Of a stretch of DNA of 23,703 nucleotides, positions 1-5,961 are shown one piece after another. The position numbers were made by a program, and so were the translations under genes. Origin of the DNA: a virus; the IMG/VR virus record IMGVR_UViG_3300020172_000522, positions 1 through 23,703 of that record. One strand, written 5' to 3'. Every line of letters begins with the position of its first letter. Positions within the stretch are counted from its first letter, which is position 1. Below the pieces are notes generated by a model that did not search any database, was not told the DNA's origin, and saw only the letters and a list, made by a program, of their open reading frames with translations.

Positions 1-246
1 AAACAGAAAGCTACGGAAGATGCTTTTAACGAATTACATAACCTAGTTACCGAAGAGTTTCTTCGCCGCATTAAATCTGGTGAGGCTAGTACTGCAGATT
101 TAAAAGCCTGCACAGATTGGCTATCTAAAAATGACATTTCGGGTTGCGCGTATCAGGGTAACCCCCTTGATAAACTGGCTACTGTACTCCCTAAGGTAGA
201 CCCAGAACTTGTACAGAAGAGGCTTTATGGCAAGTCGTACGTCTGA
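1..246 (+). CDS. terS: Terminase small subunit (T7 gp18-like), 5' truncated
   Basis: The reading frame is open from base 1 to a TGA at 244-246, giving the last 81 residues of a protein that begins outside the window. It is charged and predicted helical (FNELHNLVTEEFLRRIKSGE, then a TADLKACTDWLSKNDISG segment), as in the small terminase / DNA maturase A proteins of T7-like cyanophages. These bind the concatemer and recruit the large subunit for packaging. Its place just upstream of the large terminase, with small genes between, matches T7 gp18 to gp19 order. The name rests on context and general resemblance more than on a diagnostic motif. Its 3' end overlaps the next gene by 20 bp. Confidence 0.65.
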   Translation, partial: KQKATEDAFNELHNLVTEEFLRRIKSGEASTADLKACTDWLSKNDISGCAYQGNPLDKLATVLPKVDPELVQKRLYGKSYV

Positions 247-472
247 CTACTACAAAAAGAATCCCAAGGCTCGTCAAAAGCGACTGAAGCAACAAGCTCG
301 TTACAACAGACAATCCCTGCAAATTGAGAAACGTGTTGAACTTAATCGTGAGAATCACAAACGTGGCACCTATGGTAATGGTGACGGAAAAGATGTATCA
401 CACAAAAAAGATGGTTCAACAGTACTTGAAAAAGCATCTACTAATCGAGCAAGAAATCGGTCTAGGAAATGA
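227..472 (+). CDS. Conserved small basic cyanophage protein
   Basis: 81 residues, very rich in Lys and Arg, opening MASRTSDYYKKNPKARQKRL and ending NRARNRSRK. The middle carries a KRGTYGNGDGKDVSH segment of a type I recognise from other marine phage small proteins, for which I know no function. The start chosen is the ATG at 227, preceded by AGAAGAGG (216-222 region); a longer reading from TTG at 209 is less likely. The composition suggests binding to nucleic acid, which is inference. It overlaps the small terminase upstream, and its stop overlaps the ATG of the HNH gene as ATGA. Confidence 0.75.
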   Translation: MASRTSDYYKKNPKARQKRLKQQARYNRQSLQIEKRVELNRENHKRGTYGNGDGKDVSHKKDGSTVLEKASTNRARNRSRK

Positions 473-795
473 CTCCCCTGCTGCCGTCCCCTGATCACTA
501 CCTCCACAACCTAATAACGATGACAAGTCCCGAAGCAAAACGCCTTTGGAGGCGTGCCATTAAAGAACACTTCAACTGTCAATGTGTCTACTGTGGAAAT
601 CACTATGAATTACATGAACTTACTCTTGATCACGTTCGCCCTCGTTGTCTTGGAGGGCAAGACCTTACATCAAATCTTGTACCCTCATGTTGGGAGTGTA
701 ATCAGGCTAAAGGTAGCAGCAACTGGCTTACGTGGATGCGTAATACCTTTGGGATAACACCTAGAGAACATCTTATTTTACAACATATACAATGA
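469..795 (+). CDS. HNH endonuclease
   Basis: 108 residues. A typical HNH fold can be read directly: a first zinc-binding CVYCG pair, then LTLDHVRPRCLGGQD with the catalytic DH, then NLVPSCWECNQAKGS carrying the second CxxC pair and the HNH asparagine. HNH proteins nick or cut DNA; in phages they are packaging-associated nucleases or free-standing homing endonucleases. This one lies between small and large terminase. HNH proteins next to large terminases are known to assist DNA packaging in some phages, but T7 itself has none here, so a homing role is equally possible. The ATG at 469 overlaps the preceding stop. Confidence 0.85.
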   Translation: MTPLLPSPDHYLHNLITMTSPEAKRLWRRAIKEHFNCQCVYCGNHYELHELTLDHVRPRCLGGQDLTSNLVPSCWECNQAKGSSNWLTWMRNTFGITPREHLILQHIQ

Positions 796-962
796 AATAC
801 TTTGAAGATACACAAGAAGAAGCTATGGAAGCAATGTCTGCAGCAGTTGAAATGTTGCAAAAATCTAAACCTAGTTTTAACTCACTTGGGTATTTAACTA
901 CTAACGAATTAAAGTTTAGTGGTGGTCAAGTTCGACTTGGTAAGATTCCATACTTCAATTAA
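792..962 (+). CDS. Hypothetical small protein upstream of terL
   Basis: 56 residues (MKYFEDTQEEAMEAMSAAVE at the start, ending GKIPYFN). The ATG at 792 overlaps the HNH stop codon as ATGA, which indicates translational coupling. The N-terminal half looks like an acidic amphipathic helix; no recognised domain. It fills the gap between the HNH gene and the large terminase, so a real gene is more likely than chance, but its function is unknown. Confidence 0.55.
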   Translation: MKYFEDTQEEAMEAMSAAVEMLQKSKPSFNSLGYLTTNELKFSGGQVRLGKIPYFN

Positions 963-970
963 ACGCTCTC

Positions 971-1003
971 AGAGACGTCTGCGTGCCCCTACAAGGCGTC
1001 TCT
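971..1003 (+). terminator. Hairpin upstream of terL
   Basis: AGAGACGTC (971-979) pairs with GGCGTCTCT (995-1003), a 9-bp stem with one G-U pair and a 15-nt loop, followed by only two more T residues. It sits in the short gap between the upstream ORF and the terL ATG. It could be a weak terminator, an RNA-processing site or a structure that tunes terL translation. Confidence 0.4.
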
Positions 1004-1029
1004 TTACCTACTTAGGTATATTCTACCAT

Positions 1030-2760
1030 ATGGATACTTTAACCGCCCTTAAAAGCGATTTTAAACTCTTTCTTCAAGCACTGTGGTCTCAACTAGACCT
1101 ACCATCCCCAACACGAGCACAGTACGCCATTGCTGATTACCTACAACACGGTCCTAAGCGTCTACAGATCCAAGCCTTCCGAGGAGTCGGTAAGAGCTGG
1201 ATTACTGGAGCGTTTGTGTTGTGGACACTGTTCAACAACCCAGAGAAGAAGATCATGATCATCTCCGCTTCCAAAGAGCGAGCAGACAACATGTCGATCT
1301 TTCTTCAGAAGCTAATCATTGAAACACCCTGGCTATCACATTTGAGACCAAAGAGTGATGATGCCCGGTGGTCACGGATTAGCTTTGACGTTCTGTGTAG
1401 CCCTCACCAAGCCCCTTCCGTGAAGTCGGTGGGTATCACAGGTCAGCTCACTGGTAGCCGTGCAGACCTCATGATTCTAGACGACATTGAGGTTCCCGGC
1501 AACAGCATGACTGAGATGATGCGGGAGAAGCTTCTTCAGCTATGTACAGAAGCTGAGTCTATCTTAACACCAAAGAAAGACAGTCGTATTATGTTCCTAG
1601 GTACACCTCAAACTACCTTTACCATTTACCGTAAGCTAGCAGAGCGTAACTACAAGCCATTCGTTTGGCCAGCACGTTACCCACGTAAGCTATCTAACTA
1701 TGAAGGACTCCTTGCACCTCAAGTACAAGAAGACATCGAAGGTGGTATTGAAGCTTGGAGTGTAACAGACCCTGATCGCTTCTCTAACGATGACCTGGTA
1801 GAACGTGAAGCATCCATGGGTCGTAGTAACTTCATGCTTCAGTTCATGCTAGACACCAGTCTTAGTGATGCTGAGAAGTTCCCACTTAAGATGCAAGACC
1901 TAATCATTACCTCAGTTAACCCTAAGGAATGTCCTGATGCTGTGGTCTGGTGTAGTGATCCCAGTAATGTCATTAAAGACCTACCTACTGTTGGTCTACC
2001 GGGAGACTACTTCTACTCTCCAATGGTCATGCAAGGTGATTGGTTACCATACACAGAAACAATCTGCTCAGTAGACCCCTCTGGTAGAGGTACTGATGAA
2101 ACAGCTGCTTCCTTCCTTTCTCAACGTAATGGTTTCATCTATCTTCATGAAGTACGTGCTTACCAAGATGGTTACAGTGATGCTACCTTACTAGACATCC
2201 TTAGAGGTTGTAAAAAGTATGGTGTTACTAAACTCCTAATTGAGACAAACTTTGGTGATGGTATTGTTGGTGAACTCTTTAAGAAACACCTTCAACAAAC
2301 TAAGCAAGCAATAGACATCGAAGAGGTACGTGCCAATGTACGTAAAGAAGACCGAATTATTGATACTCTTGAACCTATTCTAAACCAACATAAACTGATT
2401 GTCAATAGAGCAGTTGTTGAATGGGACTTTAACTCCAATAAAGACGCAGCACCTGAAACAAGACTCCTATACATGCTCTTCTATCAGATGAGTCGTATGT
2501 GTCGTGAGAAGGGTGCAGTAAGACATGATGATAGACTTGATTCCCTAGCTCAAGGTGTTAAATACTTTACAGATGCTCTTGCTATATCAGCTTATGAGAC
2601 AGTCAAACTACGTAAGCAAGAAGACTGGAATGATCTTCAAGAAGCTTGGTTAGATGACCCCCAAGCAGCTGCTTCTCACATGGCATTTGGATTTAATTTA
2701 GACCAACGTAGACAAGCAAGACAACTAGCTGGTAAAAGTTCAGTCCCCACCTGGGTTTAA
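1030..2760 (+). CDS. terL: Terminase large subunit (T7 gp19-like)
   Basis: 576 residues against 586 for T7 gp19, collinear with it throughout. The N-terminal ATPase has a Walker A segment FRGVGKSW (Lys55), then ISASKERAD, SVKSVGITGQLTGSRAD and the Walker B stretch LMILDDIE (Asp151/152). The C-terminal nuclease carries VDPSGRGTDETA, ETNFGDG and HDDRLDSLAQG, supplying the acidic metal ligands. The protein powers DNA translocation into the prohead and cuts the concatemer. The frame is open back to 919, but the ATG at 1030 gives the T7-like N terminus (KSDFKLFLQALWSQLDLPSP), so I use it; no strong ribosome binding site is visible. Confidence 0.97.
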   Translation: MDTLTALKSDFKLFLQALWSQLDLPSPTRAQYAIADYLQHGPKRLQIQAFRGVGKSWITGAFVLWTLFNNPEKKIMIISASKERADNMSIFLQKLIIETPWLSHLRPKSDDARWSRISFDVLCSPHQAPSVKSVGITGQLTGSRADLMILDDIEVPGNSMTEMMREKLLQLCTEAESILTPKKDSRIMFLGTPQTTFTIYRKLAERNYKPFVWPARYPRKLSNYEGLLAPQVQEDIEGGIEAWSVTDPDRFSNDDLVEREASMGRSNFMLQFMLDTSLSDAEKFPLKMQDLIITSVNPKECPDAVVWCSDPSNVIKDLPTVGLPGDYFYSPMVMQGDWLPYTETICSVDPSGRGTDETAASFLSQRNGFIYLHEVRAYQDGYSDATLLDILRGCKKYGVTKLLIETNFGDGIVGELFKKHLQQTKQAIDIEEVRANVRKEDRIIDTLEPILNQHKLIVNRAVVEWDFNSNKDAAPETRLLYMLFYQMSRMCREKGAVRHDDRLDSLAQGVKYFTDALAISAYETVKLRKQEDWNDLQEAWLDDPQAAASHMAFGFNLDQRRQARQLAGKSSVPTWV

Positions 2761-2763
2761 GGA

Positions 2764-2787
2764 CAATCCCACCCGTATACAGGAGAA
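2764..2787 (+). promoter_or_regulatory. Putative phage RNA polymerase promoter (copy 1)
   Basis: This site reads CAATCCCACCCGTATACAGG (2764-2783) followed by AGAA. It matches 8533-8552 inside the RNA polymerase gene at 19 of 20 positions. It contains CACCCGTA, the core of the published Syn5 cyanophage RNA polymerase promoter as I remember it (ATTGGGCACCCGTAA). Just after terL it occupies the place of the T7 phiOR promoter/origin. Promoter activity is inferred. Confidence 0.55.
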
Positions 2788-2813
2788 GGGAAGGGTGGAC
2801 CCAACTCCTGCGG

Positions 2814-2856
2814 GAGGAATAATCCAAGACAAACAAGTTGTCTTGTTCTATTCCTC
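2814..2856 (+). terminator. Long two-part stem-loop, probable terminator downstream of terL
   Basis: GAGGAATA (2814-2821) pairs with TATTCCTC (2849-2856). Inside it AAGACAA (2826-2832) pairs with TTGTCTT (2838-2844) around the loop ACAAG, with a symmetric 4-nt internal loop. TCTTTATT follows directly. Both arms are perfect, so the structure is very unlikely to be accidental. It probably ends the late transcript that runs through terL. Confidence 0.65.
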
Positions 2857-2865
2857 TCTTTATTC

Positions 2866-2920
2866 AATGAACAGTGAGGGAATAAAAGACCAAAGACAAA
2901 GATCTCCCTCTTGGTTCATT
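2866..2920 (+). promoter_or_regulatory. Second long stem-loop downstream of terL
   Basis: AATGAAC (2866-2872) pairs with GTTCATT (2914-2920), and GAGGGA (2876-2881) pairs with TCCCTC (2905-2910), separated by a symmetric 3-nt internal loop. The apical loop of 23 nt is purine-rich. No T-run follows, so it may be an RNA-processing or 3'-end stabilising element. From here to 3005 the sequence is pyrimidine-rich and I see no gene. Confidence 0.5.
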
Positions 2921-3005
2921 CATCTACTCTACTGACTGAATCTTGTGAGTACTAATTCTCCCAATCCTTCTGAATCCTGTCACTACTGATACTACTGTAT
3001 GCGTT

Positions 3006-3203
3006 ATGAGTAGAACACATCGTAACCAACCACTACGTAATCAATTCCGTCATCCCCGTACCTTTAATGAAATACGTAGTAACAGTGATAATTACTCGGA
3101 TTCTCAATATCCAGTAAGTATCAGGAACCGTTATATTCCTACTGCCTACGACGACATTACTGCCACTTCCATCTACCAGAATGACCACTCCAAATCTAAC
3201 TGA
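3006..3203 (+). CDS. Conserved small cyanophage protein
   Basis: 65 residues, basic in its N-terminal half (MSRTHRNQPLRNQFRHPRTF) and ending with a polar segment containing NRYIPTAYDDI. The combination of HRNxPLRN, RxPxTFNEI and RYIPTAYDD is one I associate with small proteins of other cyanophages; function unknown. It starts at the first ATG after the intergenic stem-loops and overlaps the following small ORF by 23 bp, so it may be the first gene of a short operon that includes thyX. Confidence 0.65.
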   Translation: MSRTHRNQPLRNQFRHPRTFNEIRSNSDNYSDSQYPVSIRNRYIPTAYDDITATSIYQNDHSKSN

Positions 3204-3360
3204 TGAACAAAATGAGGTTTTACTAGCAGCAGTAGATCTTGTTAATGGTGGTATGGATATGGAAGAAGTTTTTCATGCCTACTCAACTATTGCTAAATAC
3301 GTTATCAATCACCCACCCACCAATAATGCACACAGCAACTCTTGTTCACATCACTCCTAA
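3181..3360 (+). CDS. Hypothetical small protein overlapping thyX start
   Basis: 59 residues opening MTTPNLTDEQNEVLLAAVDL. The first 45 residues read as a predicted helical, acidic segment. The last 15 or so (NHPPTNNAHSNSCSHHS) overlap the beginning of thyX and look like read-through of another frame. It fills the otherwise empty gap before thyX. A real gene is plausible; function is not recognisable. Confidence 0.5.
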   Translation: MTTPNLTDEQNEVLLAAVDLVNGGMDMEEVFHAYSTIAKYVINHPPTNNAHSNSCSHHS

Positions 3361-3967
3361 CGCTGAGGAACTTATTAGTTACATGGCTAGGGTAAGTAAC
3401 CCAGCTAATCAAAACAACACTGAGACCAGTGCTAAACTAATTAAGTATCTTATCGACCATCACCATTGGTCTCCCTTTGAGATGGTTAATATGTGTGTAG
3501 AGATTAATACAACACGGAGTGTAGCAGCACAGATCCTTAGGCATAGGTCCTTTAGCTTTCAGGAGTTTAGTCAACGGTATGCACAGGTAATTGAACCTGC
3601 AATGGTACCAGAACTGCGTAGGCAAGATACTAAGAATCGACAGAATAGTGTTGATGATCTGCCATACAAAACTAAAGATGTTATGTGTGAGATGATTAGT
3701 GAGTTGTTTGATCACTCGGAACGTGTTTATAATGAGCTGTTGGAAGCTGGGGTAGCTAAGGAGTGTGCAAGAGATGTACTACCACTAGCTACACCTACTC
3801 GGTTGTACATGAATGGTACGATTAGGTCTTGGTTGCACTACTGTGACCTACGTACAGCTCATGGTACACAGAAAGAACACGCACAGATAGCAGCACGAGT
3901 ACAAGATATTCTCTATTCGCAAATACCAAATGTTTGTGACGCAATGTGGAACAAGAACTTAAGCTGA
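3326..3967 (+). CDS. thyX: Flavin-dependent thymidylate synthase ThyX
   Basis: 213 residues, the usual ThyX length. The signature RHRxxSxxxxSxRY is present as RHRSFSFQEFSQRY (residues 72-85), and HHHWSPFEM and RDVLPLATPTRLYMNGTIRSW match the conserved flavin and dUMP regions. ThyX methylates dUMP to dTMP with FAD, NADPH and methylene-tetrahydrofolate as a homotetramer; phages use it to sustain dTTP during replication. The frame is open back to 3239, but the ATG at 3326 (MHTATLVHITPNAEE) gives the canonical N terminus, so the upstream extension is rejected. In the window it lies far from the other nucleotide genes (15-18.7 kb), close to the presumed right genome end. Confidence 0.96.
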   Translation: MHTATLVHITPNAEELISYMARVSNPANQNNTETSAKLIKYLIDHHHWSPFEMVNMCVEINTTRSVAAQILRHRSFSFQEFSQRYAQVIEPAMVPELRRQDTKNRQNSVDDLPYKTKDVMCEMISELFDHSERVYNELLEAGVAKECARDVLPLATPTRLYMNGTIRSWLHYCDLRTAHGTQKEHAQIAARVQDILYSQIPNVCDAMWNKNLS

Positions 3968-4245
3968 ATGAGTTTAAAGTCCTGTATAAGACTTGGAGGA
4001 GAGGTATTCCTTGGTTGGATCACTTGATTCTGGGTCTTTTGGTCTGGTTAGAAGGAAAGCTCATTGATTATCGTGTTAAAACGACGGTTGATGAAGCGAT
4101 TAAGGGGTGGGAAACGCTTCATGAAGTGCCTATGCCTGATATGGTGACTCCTGTTTATACAGAAAAGCCGTCAGAGGCGTCTACAAGCCTTCCTGAGATG
4201 CGTTTAACTGCTCCTTGGTATATTGACACTGTTGATAAGGAATAA
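3946..4245 (+). CDS. Hypothetical protein downstream of thyX
   Basis: 99 residues from a GTG at 3946 that overlaps the thyX end by 22 bp; no in-frame ATG is available near this position. The N-terminal half has a short hydrophobic stretch (WLDHLILGLLVWLEGKLI) that could be one membrane-associated helix. The C-terminal half is Pro/Glu/Thr-rich. No family recognised. It is the last gene before the non-coding genome-end region, where T7-like phages often keep small right-end genes. Confidence 0.65.
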   Translation: MEQELKLNEFKVLYKTWRRGIPWLDHLILGLLVWLEGKLIDYRVKTTVDEAIKGWETLHEVPMPDMVTPVYTEKPSEASTSLPEMRLTAPWYIDTVDKE

Positions 4246-4246
4246 C

Positions 4247-4280
4247 GCCTTTCTAGGTCATTCTGGAGGGGCTTTAGTTT
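4247..4280 (+). terminator. Possible terminator after the thyX block
   Basis: GCCTTTC (4247-4253) can pair with GAGGGGC (4266-4272), a 7-bp stem with two G-U pairs, followed by TTTAGTTTTT. It lies directly after the stop codon of the last right-end gene. The stem is weak, so the call is tentative. Confidence 0.35.
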
Positions 4281-4308
4281 TTGACAGAAATTTCTCAAGC
4301 CTTATACT
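4281..4308 (+). promoter_or_regulatory. Sigma70-like early promoter candidate 1
   Basis: TTGACA at 4281-4286, a 16-bp spacer, then TATACT at 4303-4308: a perfect -35 and a 5-of-6 -10. This is the strongest host-type promoter seen in the window. A transcript would begin near 4315 and run through the GC-rich island toward the early genes, as from the T7 A1-A3 promoters. Confidence 0.65.
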
Positions 4309-4329
4309 ACGCTGGAGCAGCGACGCAGA

Positions 4330-4374
4330 CCCCCATAGGGGTACCCCCGGATCACGCGAGCGCACACCCGGGGG
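4330..4374 (+). repeat. GC-rich nested palindrome cluster
   Basis: Three overlapping inverted repeats compete for the same bases: CCCC-ATA-GGGG (4331-4341), the perfect palindrome GGGGTACCCC (4338-4347), and CCCCCGG (4344-4350) pairing with CCGGGGG (4368-4374) around a 17-nt loop. The base composition is far more GC-rich than the surrounding coding DNA. It lies at the predicted 5' end of the transcript from the 4281-4308 promoter. Confidence 0.6.
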
Positions 4375-4712
4375 CAGGCACATGTACGCACCTGAGGGCG
4401 TGTAGACGCAGCCACTACGCACCCACGCACACATACATACACGCTACAGATGCACGCACGAGAGGCAGCAACTATGCGGCAAGACGCATAACCACATCTC
4501 ACACATCTGTAGAAATTCTCATTAACAAACCTTATTGAGAACCCAGTGATACCAATGGATCACAGCCGTCACAAACTGTAATGTAACAAAATATCACGGA
4601 ACGCCACACCTGACTTGGCACCATGCCATACTGTGTACATGAGCGGCAAGGACCGGAACGCCACCGGGTAGACCTGCCTCTCATAGCCACTCACAGAAGT
4701 GGCACACCACAC

Positions 4713-4741
4713 TTGACAAACCGCCTTTCACCGGTTACAGT
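4713..4741 (+). promoter_or_regulatory. Sigma70-like early promoter candidate 2
   Basis: TTGACA at 4713-4718, an optimal 17-bp spacer, then TACAGT at 4736-4741 (4 of 6 consensus bases). It follows a GCCACT/AGTGGC hairpin at 4686-4703. It would transcribe the early gene array. Confidence 0.5.
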
Positions 4742-4835
4742 GAGAGCATCGAACCTAGACAACTGAATAACACACGCCGTTAGCGGAGCAACCGCTAGAT
4801 CTCGACAAGCAGCATGGGTCAGTGACTGCGAGGCG

Positions 4836-4844
4836 TGGTATACT
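4836..4844 (+). promoter_or_regulatory. Extended -10 promoter candidate 3
   Basis: TGGTATACT is an extended -10 element (TGn followed by TATACT at 4839-4844). No good -35 is seen at 16-18 bp upstream, which an extended -10 can tolerate. It lies 65-83 bp upstream of the first early gene. Confidence 0.4.
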
Positions 4845-4882
4845 TACAGCCGAGCAACAGGCATGTTAGATCATTGCACTCT

Positions 4883-4903
4883 GCCTGCAAGGACGCAGGC
4901 TTT
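4883..4903 (+). terminator. Terminator-like hairpin before the first early gene
   Basis: GCCTGC (4883-4888) and GCAGGC (4895-4900) form a perfect 6-bp GC-rich stem with a 6-nt loop, followed by TTT. It could attenuate early transcription or mark the 3' end of a small RNA made from the upstream promoters. The T-run is short. Confidence 0.45.
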
Positions 4904-4926
4904 CTGCAGTGTTCAACGCTGCTTCG

Positions 4927-5244
4927 ATGGCGACTAGCCATCACCTATCCACCTACGGACAACACATCGTGACTGACAACACCTACAACGGCTGGGCAAA
5001 TCGTGAGACCTGGGCCATTGGCCTACATCTCATGGACACAGTGGTTGATTGGATCAATGATGACATTGATTCATGGTCCAAGGATGACACCAAGGACGCA
5101 GCCGTACTGTTTCAAGATCTAGTTGCAGAACAAATTGAGGGGGCAGAACTTTCTACCTTCCCATTGCTGCTTGATCTTCTCGATTTGTCTTTCGTTAACT
5201 GGCAAGAACTAGGGCAAAGTGCCCTGGATTCTGTCTTTGATTGA
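4927..5244 (+). CDS. Early protein with NGWxNxETW motif
   Basis: 105 residues from the ATG at 4927; a GTG at 4909 in the same frame would add six residues. The core YNGWANRETWAIGLHLMD resembles a motif found in small phage proteins of unknown function. The rest is acidic and helical, with many Asp and Leu residues. It is the first gene after the early promoters, a position typical for host-takeover proteins such as T7 gp0.3 (a DNA mimic). Acidity makes a mimic conceivable, but that is inference. A strong terminator follows at 5259-5286, so this gene may be expressed separately from the rest of the array. Confidence 0.7.
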   Translation: MATSHHLSTYGQHIVTDNTYNGWANRETWAIGLHLMDTVVDWINDDIDSWSKDDTKDAAVLFQDLVAEQIEGAELSTFPLLLDLLDLSFVNWQELGQSALDSVFD

Positions 5245-5258
5245 CTCTCTCCAATTGC

Positions 5259-5307
5259 CCTACCTATCTACTTCAGGATAGGTGGGTTCTTTGAGGGACT
5301 CTCCCTC
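5259..5307 (+). terminator. Tandem terminator hairpins after the first early gene
   Basis: CCTACCTATC (5259-5268) pairs with GATAGGTGGG (5277-5286), a 10-bp stem with one G-U, followed by TTCTTT: a good intrinsic terminator. Directly behind it GAGGGA (5293-5298) pairs with TCCCTC (5302-5307) around a 3-nt loop. It should stop or reduce transcription between the first early gene and the downstream array. Confidence 0.65.
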
Positions 5308-5330
5308 GTTCACTTACACAAGGACACACC

Positions 5331-5483
5331 ATGCTTAAAACAATCACCCACTACATCTTCTGCACTGCACTAATGGTGGGCTGTTATTCTGGTGCTGCTG
5401 TTACCACTCTTTTTGCTGTTGATGTAATGAATCAACAACTAGAGAAGATGGCAGATGCCCGCATTGAAGCACTGACAAACTAA
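5331..5483 (+). CDS. Small membrane protein
   Basis: 50 residues (MLKTITHYIFCTALMVGCYS at the start). One hydrophobic segment at about residues 8-31 (IFCTALMVGC...GAAVTTLFAV) should span the membrane; a short charged tail (QQLEKMADARIEALTN) follows. The start is supported by an AAGGAC ribosome binding site at 5320-5325. First gene after the tandem terminator. Unknown function. Confidence 0.65.
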   Translation: MLKTITHYIFCTALMVGCYSGAAVTTLFAVDVMNQQLEKMADARIEALTN

Positions 5484-5501
5484 ACACAACGACACAGTTA
5501 G

Positions 5502-5669
5502 ATGCTGTATCAAATCAATTACAACCGTGGTTACAACACACCAGTGTGTGCCACTGAATATACACATGCTAACTCATGTGATGAAGCATGGATTAAAGGT
5601 GACTGCATGGCTCAGTATCCTGAGAAGGTATGTAGTGTCTATCCAATCAACAACGACTTACACAACTAA
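5502..5669 (+). CDS. Small Cys-containing early protein
   Basis: 55 residues (MLYQINYNRGYNTPVCATEY at the start) with four cysteines (VCAT, NSCDEAW, GDCMAQ, KVCSV) and many Asn and Tyr. The cysteines could form disulfides or bind a metal. The stop overlaps the next ATG as TAATG, showing it belongs to the coupled array. No family recognised. Confidence 0.55.
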   Translation: MLYQINYNRGYNTPVCATEYTHANSCDEAWIKGDCMAQYPEKVCSVYPINNDLHN

Positions 5670-5827
5670 TGACTTTCATTCTTCAAAACGTGAATGACAT
5701 CCTTGATTGGCAAGAGTTTAGCTCTAAGAAAGAGGCTCATGATTGGGTACAGGATAACATTTTGGCTAGTGATCTTGATGATTGGGCATTAATTGACCCT
5801 AGGGGTCAGGTACTGATGCACCAATGA
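5669..5827 (+). CDS. Small acidic early protein
   Basis: 52 residues (MTFILQNVNDILDWQEFSSK at the start, then KEAHDWVQDNILASDLDDWA). It looks like a compact alpha/beta protein with Trp-Asp pairs and is strongly acidic. It shares its first base with the preceding stop and overlaps the next gene by 4 bp. Unknown function. Confidence 0.55.
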   Translation: MTFILQNVNDILDWQEFSSKKEAHDWVQDNILASDLDDWALIDPRGQVLMHQ

Positions 5828-5961
5828 TGCCTTACCTTCAACGATTCACACTCACAATTAAGGCTTGGTATCGGCATGTAACTGGGTACTATGAAACAAA
5901 GTATCTACACATTCCTGGTATGAATCAAAACCAATTTTGGAACATTATCAACGGAAACTAA
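5824..5961 (+). CDS. Small basic/aromatic early protein
   Basis: 45 residues (MMPYLQRFTLTIKAWYRHVT at the start), rich in Tyr, Trp and His. Two in-frame ATGs (5824 and 5827) are possible starts. It overlaps both neighbours by 1-4 bp (ATGA upstream, TAATG downstream). No domain recognised. Confidence 0.5.
   Translation: MMPYLQRFTLTIKAWYRHVTGYYETKYLHIPGMNQNQFWNIINGN

Larger units (their letters stand above)
4246..4908. other. Non-coding structured region, probable genome-end / early leader
   Basis: About 660 bp without a credible gene; the ORFs here are short, Cys/Arg/His-rich and lack homology-like segments. It holds three sigma70-like promoter candidates, a GC-rich palindrome cluster, and hairpins at 4473-4490 (TATGCG/CGCATA), 4686-4703 (GCCACT/AGTGGC), 4781-4797 (TAGCGG/CCGCTA) and 4883-4900. 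An 11-mer CGGAACGCCAC occurs twice around 4597 and 4653. It separates the terL/thyX block (T7 right end) from the early genes (T7 left end), so terminal repeats would be expected here. I found no tRNA. Confidence 0.6.

Noticed and set aside
3239-3325. N-terminal extension of ThyX from 3239
   Set aside because: The extension overlaps the upstream small ORF and does not resemble ThyX; the ATG at 3326 gives the canonical start.
4223-4251. TTGACA at 4223-4228 as another promoter
   Set aside because: It lies in the coding end of the preceding gene and no -10 hexamer occurs at 15-19 bp downstream.
4281-4538. Overlapping ORFs on both strands in the GC-rich island (Cys/Arg/His-rich translations)
   Set aside because: Composition follows the unusual DNA (CAC/GCA repeats); no ribosome binding sites, no recognisable segment, and hairpins and promoters explain the region better.
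4740-4800. tRNA-like T-arm on the minus strand (GGTTCGATGC read from 4749-4758 region)
   Set aside because: No acceptor stem, D-arm or anticodon arm could be placed around it; the adjacent TAGCGG/CCGCTA hairpin does not fit a cloverleaf.
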